The notes beneath the pieces were generated by a model, which worked only from the letters and a program-made list of their open reading frames with translations, ran no database searches and was not told the origin of the DNA. Of a stretch of DNA of 64,000 nucleotides, positions 11,181-23,059 are shown in pieces; position 1 is the first letter of the stretch; each line of letters starts with the position of its first letter. The position numbers and the translations under genes are program-made. This stretch comes from Mallotus nudiflorus (lineage: Eukaryota > Streptophyta > Magnoliopsida > Malpighiales > Euphorbiaceae): the NCBI GenBank assembly GCA_947683625.1, contig CANTUR010000044.1, positions 1,054,001 through 1,118,000 on the forward strand, given 5' to 3'.

Positions 11181-11185
11181 ACCTG

Positions 11186-11816
11186 AAGTGTATAGTTAAT
11201 AAATTTATATATTGTATTTAATTAATTTATAATTTTTTTAATTGATGAACTTATATAGAATAATAAGCTAAAGTATTAAAAGTGATGAACTTATAGTTGA
11301 TAACTAATGGACCTTCATTATTTAATTAATGAACCAATATTATTTAACCAATTAACCTATTAATTTTTATAATATTAATATTTACTTAATATTAATACTT
11401 TAAATTAATAATATTGTTAAGTAATGAATCTTATTGTTAAACTAATTAATGTGTAGACAAATACTAATGAATTTGTAGGCAATTACTAATGAATTTGTAG
11501 GCAAATACAAATGAATGTGGTTTAAGTTCATAAGATAAAATATGTAAATTCATTGATTTTCACCTGCAAATTAATTGGTTTTTTGAACTGGAGCTATGTG
11601 GTTCTCTCTATTATTAATTTTATCATAATATACTATCAAGAATATAACCAATTATTTATTAACTTGGCATTTTCAAAGATTCAAAGCTCCTAAAAGGCTT
11701 ATTTTATTTATGTCATTGTTGAAAAAAAACAAAAATGTTAAACACACTAAGAATTTTTTGAACAAAAATGTTAAAAAATCATAAAAAATAATAATAAGAT
11801 GCAAGGGAAAAGAAAT
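11186..11816. other. AT-rich DNA without recognised features
   Basis: Short direct repeats such as GAATTTGTAGGCAAWTAC (about 11470-11510) and TTAATTAATGAACC are present; nothing coding was recognised. Confidence 0.5.
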
Positions 11817-12290
11817 TCAAAGGGACTTTAACTTTGCTTGCTTGAAAGACATGCATGAAATTTGGTTGAATATTCTTGACATAATACATAGCAAGCGTAT
11901 GAAAGAATTCTTATCCAACCATGCAAAGTTTGCATCATTAATAATATCCATTGGTAATATTCTTCCTCTTGCTAGGTAGATGTCTGATAAACTTAGAATG
12001 CAATTGCTATAAAAAGTTTATCCAGGTTAAACATACTTTATCATTCTAAATTATTCATTTATGACAACCAACACCATAGTACATTTGATGTTCAAAAAAG
12101 CTGAAGATAAGTTAACAACCCAAATATCTGAAGAATGCATATTAAAAACTCTAGAAATTGCCATTTGGCCCATTGTTATTGTAAATATGAGCATAGATAT
12201 AGATGAATTAGGAATTGTCCAAGAATTTATAGCCTCTAACAACAAATACCAACTGGCAGATAGCAATCAACCAAGAAAGTATAAGTAAAA
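11817..12290 (+). pseudogene. Degraded gene fragment, possibly STICHEL-like (DnaX-related)
   Basis: Frame pieces read CLKDMHEIWLNILDIIHS, then KRMKEFLSNHAKFASL at about 11823-11940, followed by stops, and IVHLMFKKAEDKLTTQISEE in the ORF 12061-12285. The order (EIW...L, a KEFL/K-A-SL block, then V-x-L-x-F...AE and a helix) resembles the C-terminal region of plant STICHEL-like proteins, which are related to DNA polymerase III gamma subunits. The match is by memory of a weakly conserved pattern, so it may be wrong. Three stops separate the two halves; an intron there is possible. The solo LTR at 12309 cuts the 3' side immediately after the last readable codons. Confidence 0.3.
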
Positions 12291-12308
12291 AAAATCCTTA
12301 CTAAGCGT

Positions 12309-13391
12309 TGTTGACCACTTGCATAATCATGCTCCTAATTTTGACTTTGACAAACAATTTAAGTTGTTATTGTGTAGGAACTTAATTTAAGTTATTCAAA
12401 GCTTGGAAATATAAAATACTCTTTAAAGGAGTATTTAATATGTATTTTATGAAGTACATAAACCAATGCAAGTGCCAAAGTTACTTAATGCAAAAAGAGC
12501 TAAGAAAAAAATTAAAATTTGGACTTACAAGTGTCTGCTCATGAGCATCTCACGAGTTGTCCCTTGTTAATGCCCATTTTGAGCTGTTTCAACTGATTTG
12601 GACAATGCCGCTCATAATCATGAGCAGCTCATGAGGGTAGGTTAGACAACCTCCAACGGGCAATTTCAAGCTCATTTCAAAGGCAACAACTCTCAAATCA
12701 CTCCTCACAAACCAAGACATGCTCCTTACGATCGTGAGCAGCATTTCAGCTAAAAAAGTTTAAAAAACACTCAAGGAAGTTTGGAAGACTATGGAGACAT
12801 AATCAATGCCTCCAACAACTATATTTTTTAGTTGTTTACCTATATAAACTATTCTTAGGGCTCAATTGAAGTTAAGATACTTGCTTATTTCAATTCTCTA
12901 TTTTAATATTCATCAAAGCTCTCAAATATTTATTCTTTGTTTTATTAACTCTTGTGAGAGTTAGTTGTGTGTTAGAAATAGAATTTTTACATCATCTAAG
13001 TCTTTCGATAGATTAGAAGGGAAGTGAGATTATTTCTAAAGGAATTGATTTAAGTGTTTGTCTATCAAAACACTTAGGAAGTTTTAGAGTGAGTCTCAAA
13101 AACTCTTACTCATATGGTTTAAGAGTGAGCCTTTGAAACTCTTGTTTGTAAGGTTTGAGTTGAGCCAACAACTTAAGTTGTAAGAATCAATCTAAGAAAA
13201 TAGATTGAGGTGTTTAAAAATCCTAACTTGGGAGAGTTAGGTGGAGACGTAGGATTGTTGAGAATCCGAACTCCTTAATTGCTTATGTTCCTATTTTATT
13301 TACTCTTATTCTTTACTCATTCTTTTTTCAATTTCCTTTTAATTATCTAAAATCCTTATTAGCCTATTCAGCCCCCCTTAAGGCACTTTCA
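12309..13391 (+). mobile_element. Solo LTR of the same Sirevirus-like copia family
   Basis: Starts TGTTGACC and ends GGCACTTTCA after CCTATTCAGCCCCCC. It aligns with the LTR at 2033-3481 over its start, over the segment from about 12950 (CTCTTGTGAGAGTT, then GGGAAGTGAGATT with TTTCTAAAGGAATTG), and at its end. No copia coding sequence adjoins it. The flanking five bases (AGCGT before, TGCTT after) agree only partly, so the target duplication has decayed. Compared with the other copy it lacks the 192-bp tandem repeat. Confidence 0.75.
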
Positions 13392-14339
13392 TGCTTGAAT
13401 CAAAATCAATTATAGAGGCACACTTACATATGGAAAATTGGGACCTTCATCAGTTAATAGCTCACCGCTTGCTAAGTTAAAAGCTAACACACTCTTATCA
13501 GGAGAACAAACAATAAGAGAGATAAATGCTAATAACCAAACATTAAAAAAAAGGCGCATTTTGTTTTATATGTGTGATGGACCACTGCAATATGGACAGA
13601 AGTCCAAGATATAATTTAAAAATACATTTACTTTTTTTTTTCCTATTACAAAAATATTGTTTTCACAAGTTTTGTTTTTTAAAAATACGGGTTCACCTTT
13701 CTTGCCTTCCTCATCCCCATCATTTTACTTGTGTACTTTTTATTGCACCTTACTCACCTTCTTCTCCATTGCAATTTTTTCCATTTTCCAGTTACCATAC
13801 ATTATCTTATAAATCTTAATAATTCATTACTTTTCAACCTTCCATCTACTAGTCATTTATTAATATTTAATAATTTAATATTTAACTATGGATACACTTT
13901 TTCCTATATCTTAGTTTATATTCATATAATGAAAATTATTTTGTTTTGTCAAATTATTGTTTTTCTATATTGAATTTCTTTACTTCTTTTGTTTGAATTG
14001 TTATATATTTTGTTGGTTGATGCGAGCAAAATCTTGAACTAATTGTAGTTTCGATCGTATTCTTCACGCTTTAATTTACACACTTGATATAATTATATTG
14101 CTTCGCTACTAAATTGAAATGTTTCTTAAAAGTGAAGAAAATTTAATAAATATTTTTTTGGAATGATGTATTTTTACTATAAAAATAAAATTTAAAAATA
14201 AAAAATATAAATTAATTCAGAATAATTGTAAAAAATTAAAATTGATGTACAATTAATTTTTTATAATAAATTTTTGGTTTATTGAACTCAAATATGCAAC
14301 TTATACAAAATATAAAAAAAAAAATAGATTTTTTTTAAA
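13392..14339. other. AT-rich DNA without recognised features
   Basis: ORFs at 13574-13973 are T-rich low-complexity frames. Nothing else was recognised. Confidence 0.5.
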
Positions 14340-15000
14340 AACTGATTAACCTTTGAAACTTTATTTAAACCAACCAATATTTTCGACCAAAACAACTACT
14401 ACAAAATAATCTAATAAAACGTAAAGCTGAAGCAACAAAAATAGAAAAAATAAAAAACAGTTGCCTAGACAACCACCAAAACAGCAAAAAAACTACTGAA
14501 ATAATCAATTTTTTTAACCAAAACAACGCTAAATTTTTTCAACCAAAACAACTACTATAAAACAATCTTATAAAATATAAAGATGAAGTAATCAAAAATA
14601 AAAAATAATAGTCAGAACAACTATTAAAAAACTACCAAAACAACAAAAAAAAAATCAATTTTTTCACCTAAAACAATCGTTGAAACAACCAAAAAAATAA
14701 AACAAACAATTTCTAGATTTTTTTAACTAAAACAACTGCTGAAATAACCAAAACCACCTAAAAAAAATATAACAAACAACTTTAGATATTTTCAACCAAA
14801 ACAATTACCGAAACAATCAAAATAACCAATTTTTTCAACTAAAACAACAATCAAAATAATCACTACAAAACAACCTCATAAAACATAAAGCTCAAGCAAC
14901 AAACAAACCAAAAACAACCGCCAAAACAACAAAAAATAACTACTAAAACATCCACTACACAACAACCTCATAAAACATAAAGCTGAATCAATCAAAACAA
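14340..15000. repeat. Degenerate A/C-rich repeat array
   Basis: The phrase CAACCAAAACAACTACT and a longer block ACAAAACAACCTCATAAAAC followed by ATAAAGCTGAAGCAA recur irregularly (block copies near 14400, 14555, 14865 and 14958). Spacing is uneven, so it looks like an old satellite or the subterminal repeat region of a transposon. Confidence 0.6.
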
Positions 15001-15094
15001 CCATAAACATATAAAAAGAATATTTTTCTATCCTCTTAATTTTCCACCTTGACTTTTATAAAAATAGAATAATATAAAAAATAAAATAGTTATG

Positions 15095-15095
<1 letters not shown>

Positions 15096-15145
<50 letters not shown>
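15096..15145. repeat. (TAA)n microsatellite
   Basis: About 16 uninterrupted AAT/TAA units. The antisense ORF at 15028-15414 runs through it and is an artefact. Confidence 0.95.
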
Positions 15146-15146
<1 letters not shown>

Positions 15147-15391
15147 GAAAAAAAATTATGTATGAAACATTAAGAGGTAAATGTAAAACATGGACGCTTG
15201 AGGAAGAATAATAATGTAAAAAGGTGTGAAGAAAAAAAGAAGAAGAAGAATGAGGGGTGAAAAGAAAGAGTGAAAGGGACAAAGAATTTGAGGCAAGATT
15301 TGAGTTGTTATAAGATAAGGGAAATAAAAAAGATTTAAAAAAAGGACGAAAGGAAGCATGTGTAAATTTTTTTTTTTTTTTGTGTTTTAGA

Positions 15392-15980
15392 CTTATTAGA
15401 GCTTCTCCAACCACATGTCAATTTTGTTGTTTTGGCACAAAACAAAGCTCCAACCACACGCTATTCTTCTCAGCAAATTTGCTAGAATGAACAGTGTCCC
15501 AGCAAATTTGTTAGGCACCGTTCATAGCAACAAACACTATTCTCTTTTTTTAAATTACATAATAGTCCTATACTTTTGCATTTCTAATATTTTAGACCAA
15601 TTTCAATTGATATAGTAATTCACAATAATTGTAATGTTTTATGCGTTTTAATTAAATAAATTGTGATATTTTATATTATTTAATATTACATCCTAATTTT
15701 TTTTTACTATTGTTTTTACAAAATTTTGGTTGCACTTATATAAATTTGAATTAAGATAATTCATTATTAAACTAGATTTTGATTAAAATAAATATAATAT
15801 TTATAAATAACTATTAAAAATATTAAAATTTGATGAGTATGTAACAAATAAAAAGTATGAGTGTAATTTGTAAAGATAATAAAAAGTAAGAAAGTAATAA
15901 ATAATAAGAGATATAAAAGAATATACAGAGAATATTCCTTTTAGTGTAAAAATTGATATTATGGGTTGGAGATGAAATTA
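15392..15980. mobile_element. Possible MITE-like element with imperfect inverted ends
   Basis: The left end reads TTAGAGCTTCTCCAACCACAT and the right end ATGGGTTGGAGATGAAATTA, so CTCCAACC and GGTTGGAG form inverted termini about 585 bp apart. Plant non-autonomous elements with CTCCAA termini are common. The interior is AT-rich and non-coding. A similar right end, TTGGGTTGGAGATGACCTTA, lies just beyond the solo LTR at 18764-18783, so the exact element limits are unclear. Confidence 0.35.
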
Positions 15981-15982
15981 CT

Positions 15983-18735
15983 TGTCACGACTCGAACCCA
16001 AAAGGGACATGTGACCGGCACTAGGAAATGAGAATATATAAAGTACCTGAAACCCATAGTAAGGCTTAAGGAAAAATTTTTAATAAAATATAGACAAATA
16101 AAATGAAATATTTATATAAAGATAAATAACACAAATGAATTAATATCCAAAACAATCTTTTATAAAATATAATAATAATCTTTAATAAAAATGTTAATAC
16201 ATACGTCAATCCACAAAAAACAACATAATATTTAACCACTTTTACTATTGTGATGTTTTAGAATTAAATTCATACATAAGGATAATATATCTCAAATAAA
16301 CTTACATAAAATAGTCAGAGAAGAAGAAACCCGACGGAAGGTTGGTTGATACACAATTGACTCCTGAGATCCTGAAAAAATAATTGAGGGGAGTCAGACG
16401 TCACTGAGTAAGTTAATAAAAGAAATGTATATAGTACAAAAGTCTCCTTTAAAATATATTTATGAAAATAAGAAATTTATAATTTATAATTTAAATTATT
16501 TAATTTTTATTGGAATCATCTTTTACTAAAATAAAGTATCTTAAAATCATAAAATAGTTTATGAAATACAAATAAGCTTTCTTAAATTATTTTTATAAAA
16601 AAACTATGTAAAACCCTAGTCCATAAATCTAATAATCTTTTGGCTCTCTTATAATCCAAAGACTGCTGGTTCTCGAGACCAAAACAGCAACCGAGCTACC
16701 AACCACAGTTAATTCACTTAAACCAATATTTACTGGCGGTTCCCAAGAGCAAAATATCACCGAGCTACCAGCTCTAGTAATATATATAAATCACTCTCGA
16801 AAGCAAAGCATCATCGAGCCACACACATTCACCACTCACTCTCAATTCTATCGGTGCACATACGGTCTTGATGAAACCCATCAGGTAGCATGTTATACCA
16901 TAGTTTATTTTAAAATAAATAAATATAAATAAATAAGGAATATTACAATAAAATAAAAATTACTAATCATGTGAAAACTTAATATAAACATACTAATATA
17001 ACTATATATTTTTTCCTATACACAATTCAATTATTAACTTACAGATTGAATGTGCCCCTCTGCACAGTCGTGCTCTACCCAGACCAGTCGGCTCAATTGG
17101 AGGCACGGCTAAAAAAAAGAAATAAATAAAAATGGAATTAAAAATGGAACTCCTACAATTTCTAGATTTTTAAGGAAAGATTCGATTAAAATATGACTCT
17201 ACTAAAATAAACTCGATGTCATATTTTACGAGAAATCTACTAAAAATTCAGCAGAGTTTATTCTGTAAAACGGACATCTCTCTACAAAAGTAGAGTCAAC
17301 TCTGCATAGAAAAACACTTCAAAAAACCGCAACAACTCCAAATCTTGAGTTGGGCCCCCGAACTACACTTAATGCCCAACCAAGAACCAATTTCACAAAT
17401 CGCAATATAAATCAATCAAAATTTTATTTAAATATCAAAATTAATTTATTTTTACAAATAAAACATAAAAGATATTTATTTATAAAATAATTAATAAAAT
17501 TCACATTAAAATCAATTTTTGTTATAAAGGTATTCAAAGTTTTGAAATTAAATAGCATTTAATTATCACAAATATATTCAATTATTCAATTATATAATTA
17601 AGCAACCAAAAAAATTATTTAAATCGTAAAAATCATAAATACTATTTTATTTGGATATTATTTCAATAATTACTAATAATTAGCTAAAAATAGGAATAAA
17701 TTTCTAAAAATTATTTTGATAGTATTTGTTACTCAAAAATTATCCAAAACATCATAATTCACCATAATTTCAATTAAAACATAAAATTTATCAATTTATA
17801 CTAATTTTCCCAAAAATTCATTTTTGACATAAATATTTGAGAATTTGTAATAAAAATTTGGTAGACAATTTGAATAAACTTTCTAATGAAACTTGCTTAA
17901 AATAACTAGTATAATTTATTAAAAGTATAAAAAAATTTTAGGTTCGAGAATAGTGTCATGAACAGTAACCCCCGAGACCTGGAAATTAAAAAAATTCCTA
18001 AAATTCATAAAAATTATTTTTAGAATCCTCATAATGCATACAATAATCAGTCCTAAAGAACATATATAAAAAAAATTCAAATAGACATTAAATTTCACAA
18101 TTTAAATAAAAAATACTTAGAATTAATTTCTCAAAATTGAAGTTTTTACTAGTGTTAAAACTTGAAATTGATTAATTGGAATGATTACCCAAGAGGAGAG
18201 GATTGTTATGCATCCATCGGTGAGGACCGTCGTCGCCAAGCTCCACCTAAAAAATGGTCGAAAATAGAAAAATAGGGGAGGATAGAGGAGCTTCGATGAC
18301 CGTGGAGCTACTGGTGGTGGCGAGGACTCCTGTTGGTGGCGGCGCGATGAACTGAAGTGTCGGCGACAGTTGTAGGTGGCGGTGGTTGATGGTGCTGTGC
18401 ATGGGGAAGAAGGAGAAGAGAAGAAAAAAAGAAAAGAAAAAAAAAAAGGAAAGGAAGAAAGAAAAAGAAAAAGGGAAGAAAAAAAATATTTTTTTATATA
18501 AGTATAAAGGACAAAATAATATAATTCATTAAACAATAAAATTATTCCTAATTAATTTTAATCATAAATTATAATAATTTGCTCAAATACTCTAATAAAT
18601 ACTAATTTAACTTATTAATGTTAAAATAATATTTAACCTCAAAATAAAATATAAAATAAAAATAATTATTAACACTACATATCTCGAAATTAAATTTCTT
18701 AATTTAATATATGAAAATTTAAGTCCTACATTACA
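15983..18735 (-). mobile_element. Solo LTR, family B, reverse orientation (about 2.75 kb)
   Basis: On the plus strand it starts TGTCACGACTCGAACCC and ends CTACATTACA, the reverse complement of a TGTAAT...GTGACA element. It matches the copy at 39839-43070 throughout: GGCACTAGG and AAGGCTTAAG near the start, GGGGAGTCAGACGTCACTGAG at 16385, paired ACCGAGCTACCA blocks at 16691 and 16773, the AAAACGGACATCTCTCTAC segment at 17267, and a C/T-rich block followed by a GC-rich stretch (as read on the minus strand) at 18230-18490. No coding domain is inside and no target duplication is recognisable. The 137-aa ORF at 18123-18536 is low-complexity. Confidence 0.75.
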
Positions 18736-18995
18736 ATACATATTTTGCATCAAATTTGTGTTTTGGGTTGGAGATGACCTTAGTAAAAAATGAAAAGTGG
18801 ATAAATTTTAGAAAATGGGAGGTGCTTTTTAGACATTTATATAATTTTTTTTTACTCCAACCATTTTGAGCTTTTATTCAAGGGTTTTTTACATACATAT
18901 ACCAAAAATAAAAAAATTCAAAAATGTCATTGATTAAGAAAACTTTCAAAACTAACTTTTTTTTAACTTTTTTCTTTCAAATATAAACCACTCCT
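18736..18995. other. Short spacer between solo LTRs
   Basis: Contains a second TTGGGTTGGAGATG terminus-like sequence (18764) and CTCCAACC near 18856; probably a fragment of the MITE-like family. Confidence 0.35.
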
Positions 18996-20878
18996 TATAG
19001 GCGGCAGAATTTAGCGCGCACCCAAATATTGGCGACCACGACATTATATGGGCTTAAGGTCCACTAGGAAATACATGTTAGATCTTTGAAGCCTAAATGG
19101 AGATGAAGTCATCACCCAGATAAAAGCTGGGATACACTGTATAGCAACTAGATCCCATGAAGGTTTTCAGAAGTCATCATCAGAGAACGGGTTCGAAAAC
19201 TGGGTATGGGCTTTTGAATGCCCACCCGACCTTGTGATTGGCTTCTGTTTATGTTTTATATTTTATTACCTTTAATTATTCAATTATTCCTTTATTTGCA
19301 TGCAATTTGGAATCACCTTCAATCAATTATTCAATTTTACACTTAAGTCCAAGTTTGCACATTAGCTTAATTTCATGCCTTAAAGTCCCAAAATTCATCA
19401 AAATAATAAATCAAAATAATGCATTGAGTTCAATGGGAAAGAGATTAAGGATTACAACATTTTTACACCAAAAAAAAGTATAATAAACCAAAAATATAGT
19501 AAAAATATACCAGAAATAAACCAAGACTAAACTTGTTATTAGATCCATAAAACCTCTCAATAACTAATTAAGGGACAAACCCTTAATGATTCAAGGAGAT
19601 CAATCTCAAGGATCCTGTAAACGCCAAACTATTAGTGCCAAAATACATAAAATCTCTTAAAAGAAAGCATTCAAATAAATTTACAAAATAAGTTTATGCA
19701 AATAGAGGTTAAAGACTTAATAAATTAACTTAAAAGACATGGTATAAACAGTTATATGTAAATAATTGAATTATAAGAACCTAAACATGCTTGGAAATCA
19801 AAATCATGCATAAATATTACAAAAGTCTTAAGCTAAAGGTGTGGGTCACCCTGTTTAAATGGTGATCACCTCTATGAAGAGGCAATTGCAACAAATCAAA
19901 AAGGCGATGCCCTTTCATAGAGGCATCGCCTGATCAATAGGCAGCTTGACTCTCAAAATGGCTAAACTTCTATTATAAGTAAACAAACAATCAGAAGCTT
20001 GCTATTTTACAATTACATTTAACACCCTAGTACATCATATTAATAACATGGCATAATAAGTAGCATAAACTCAAAATATACACTAAATAAACAAACAAAC
20101 AAAGTTATATGCAAGTCTAACATTAAAATGCTAAGGAGATCAATAAGATTTACTTAAGTATGAGCTCTTAACAAAGTAATTGGCCCTTAAAGGTTGTTTT
20201 GGATATTGAACTTTGCTTGGATGTAAGCTACACTTGAGGACAAGTTTCTTTTCCCTTCTTCTTCTCAAGGAAATGGACTATTGAGCTTGAGTTTCTCCTC
20301 TTCTTCTCAAGGATGCCCCCTTCTAGTTTCAAAGCCTTTCCCCCTTATTCCTAGTTCTTTTTTTTTTTTTTGCTAAACTTACTAATGCCTAATAACCTCC
20401 TCTTTTCTCTCTCTTCTTTCTCCATTTTTATCTCAACCCCTACCTATATCCCTAAGTTCCTAGACTATCATGAGCCTCAATAGCCTTTTTCTTCCCCTCT
20501 AAAATCTCTTCCTCATGCAAAAATCAAGTATTGAGGGTATAGGGCCCACCCCACTTGACCACCATGGTTGCAGCTGTATTAAATGCTGCTGCAAGTGGCC
20601 TATCATAGAGGTGGAGCCACTACGATCGCCTCTTCGTATATAGGTGGCGCCTCTTTGGCCTCGCCCTATGTAGGGCCAAGGCAAATTTAGGTCGGTTTAG
20701 ATGATTCAGGTTGGGTTTGGATGATTTCAGGCTCTCTAGTCCATTTCCAATTAAAGATTTGGTTCATACTTATATTCAAGTTTCGCATTCTCATTATTAG
20801 GCTTTGGTATGGACCAATCAAACTGAACACCCGTTGTCCGCCCTCCGAATCATGGCTTGATTAGACCGAGTGTCTACA
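18996..20878 (-). mobile_element. Solo LTR of the Tat family (older copy)
   Basis: Begins TATAGGCGGCAGAATTTAGC and ends GTGTCTACA, matching the two LTRs of the intact Tat element (TGTAGGCGG...GTGTCTACA). Shared internal blocks include GGCGACCACG, the segment around TGGATCCCA/TAGATCCCA, CATCATCAGAGA, the AGGCATCGCCTG palindrome relatives at 19860-19935, and TTAAATGCTGCTGCAAGTGG near 20577. It is more diverged than the two LTRs at 36 and 54 kb. Flanking bases are CTCCT and CTTCC, at best a decayed duplication. Confidence 0.75.
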
Positions 20879-20904
20879 CTTCCCTTATCACCCTTATTTT
20901 TAGG

Positions 20905-22260
20905 GTTATCTTCTTTTTCCAACTTTTTTTTCTAACTTTTTTTCCTTTTTACTGATTTTTTTCCTTTTTTTTCTCAACATTTTATTTGTTTTTTTTTTCA
21001 ACATTTTTTTGCTTTATATTGTTTTTGTGTATTTTTTCTCAATATTTTTTTACTCAACAATTTTTCTAATATCTTCCTTTTTTTTCTCCAATGGTTTTTT
21101 TTTTTTTGCGAAACAATTTTTTTTTCAATTTTTGTGATACTATCTTCATCTCTTTTTTTTTCTCAACATTTTTTCTAATGTCTTTATCTCTTTTTTTCAC
21201 AAATTTTTTTTGCTCAACATTTTTTTTTATTTTTAAGGTATTGTCTTTATTTTATTCTCAATGTTTTCTTTTTTTGCTCAATATTTTTTTTATCTTAAGA
21301 CTTTTTTTTTTCAAATGAATAATTATGAATTAAATATCTTTTAATTGTTGTTAAACTAAACAATAAATATCTTCAAATGTTGTAACAACAATATATAAAT
21401 AAAATTTTCTCATTTTATATTCTTAAAGAATAAGGATTTTATTTTTTATTTTTACTTTAGTTTGTTCATTAAATGTCTAACAACTTATTAATCATCAATA
21501 TGTAACAAGTTTACGATTATTATGATGTATTTGTAATATAGAAAAAACACCAAAAAAATAAAAAAATTAACAAAAATAAACAAATTACAACAACTAAAAA
21601 TAACAACTGAAACAACAAAAATTTACAATTTTTAATTTTTGTTGATTGTTATTGATTTACAGTTATTGATTGTTGTTGATTTTTTTCTGTTTTTTAAATT
21701 ATTTTTCATTAGTAATAATAAAATCAAGGCCATGAATAAAATTTTTATTTTTGTTAGTATTAATGATAAAAATAATAATTTATTGACGTATTTCATAATT
21801 TTTAATTTTTGTTGTTATTTTTTGTTATTTTTAACAAAAATCAACAAATATAAACAAACAGAAATAACTAAAACAACAAAAATCAACTATTGTAGTTGTT
21901 GATTTTTGTTGATGTTTATTGTTATCTGTTATTTTTTCAGTTTTTTCATTATTAATAATAAAATTAAGACCATAAATATAATTTTTACTTTTATTAGTAT
22001 CAATAATAAAATTAATAATTTATTTGATATATTTCATAATTTTTTTGTTTTTATTGAAAAAATAATTATTGAATATTATGGGTAATTTTTAGTTTAATTT
22101 TTAAATTCTAAATAATTATGAAAAAAATGATTATTGAAGACTATGGGTAATTTTTAGGTTAATTAGCTTAATTTTTATATTCTAAATAATAGTAAGTTTC
22201 AAAATTAAAAAAATTAATTTTTAAATATAAAATTAAATTATTTAAATTATATAAATAAAA
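20905..22260 (+). repeat. Left arm of the long inverted repeat
   Basis: The outer 400 bp is a T-rich array of TTTTTTCTCAACATTTT-type units. The middle (21310-21540) contains AATTGTTGTTAAACTAAACA and GTAACAAGTTTACGAT. The inner part (21560-21960) contains small internal palindromes of the type CAACAAAAATCAAC/GTTGATTTTTGTTG, followed by ATTGAAGACTATGGGTAATT. All have inverted counterparts in the right arm. Confidence 0.8.
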
Positions 22261-23059
22261 TAAATACATAAAAAAATTTAAAATAAAGATGATTTCAAGA
22301 ATAATAACAAGGTAAAAAAAGAATTAAAAAAAGAAAAAAAGTAGAAAAAATGAAAAATGCCGAAGTTAGCCACAAGATTTCAAAAATATGCCAAAAGGAG
22401 GCTATAAATGAAAGTGAAGAAAACAAAATTGAAAGAAGAAAATGGGCCTGACCATGATGAAAATGGGATCGTTGACCTAGTACAATGAGATATTTATAAA
22501 AATGCCCAAAAAAATGTACTATTAACATGCAATGTCCTATGTTTTTAAAATATTACACGTGTATCCTAACTTTTTAAACAATTACATGCGTGCCTTTTTT
22601 TTTTATGTCATTTCTGAAGGTCTTTTCCTTTCTCGTTCTCCCACCTTCTTCTTCCTTATTCACCACTATCATCATCTGGTCTTCTTCTTCTTCTTCTTCT
22701 TCTTCTTCTTCTTCCTTTGTGATTTTATCTCCTTATACATCAACTTCATCTCCTTTCTTTTTCTTTTTTCAATTGAAATTAAATCACTGTTTACAATTGG
22801 GAGCAACGATGAAGGTTGTTTATGGTTTCTATTTTTTTAAAATTATGATTTTGTTCAATTGTTACTATAAATATGATTTATTTATCCAACAAGACCTTCA
22901 TTTCTTGTTTTGTCAATGTAGTCAAAGCAATGATGAACCCCATAATGTACTTTGCTTATGGTGCATGCTTGTATTTTCTTATAAATCTCATCAAGCTATT
23001 GTTCCAAGTATGGTTGAATCTAATTCGCTTATAATCTTTCATGAGGTCTCAGTGATAAA
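22261..23059. other. Interior of the inverted-repeat structure, left part
   Basis: AT-rich DNA with a (TTC)n microsatellite at 22680-22714. The 187-aa ORF at 22590-23153 begins in simple sequence; only its last codons (from about 23070) match the P450 fragment. Confidence 0.5.

Larger units (their letters stand above)
4450..11185 (+). mobile_element. Endogenous pararetrovirus (Caulimoviridae), defective and circularly permuted
   Basis: About 6.7 kb, close to one caulimovirid genome length, carries in order: C-terminal coat-protein region with a CCHC knuckle, a second cysteine motif, protease, reverse transcriptase, RNase H, a viroplasmin domain, a TATA promoter, a leader, a small ORF, and a region resembling the N-terminal side of the coat protein. 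Because the coat region is split between the two ends, the copy was apparently linearised within that gene before or during integration. Every major ORF contains stops or frameshifts, so this is a fossil. No integrase is present, as expected for the family. No movement-protein motif was recognised. The genus is uncertain because features of different genera are mixed. No LTRs flank it. Confidence 0.88.

Noticed and set aside
15028..15414. 128-aa antisense ORF with poly-Tyr
   Set aside because: The Tyr run is the (TAA)n microsatellite read on the minus strand.
18123..18536. 137-aa antisense ORF with a hydrophobic start and Ser/Pro-rich region
   Set aside because: Lies within a solo LTR over a CT-rich and GC-rich stretch. 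The homologous stretch in the other LTR copy (40416-40622) does not encode a similar protein.
22590..23059. N-terminal two thirds of the 187-aa ORF 22590-23153
   Set aside because: Contains a TTC microsatellite read as Ser/Phe and T-rich sequence; only the end from about 23070 matches a P450.
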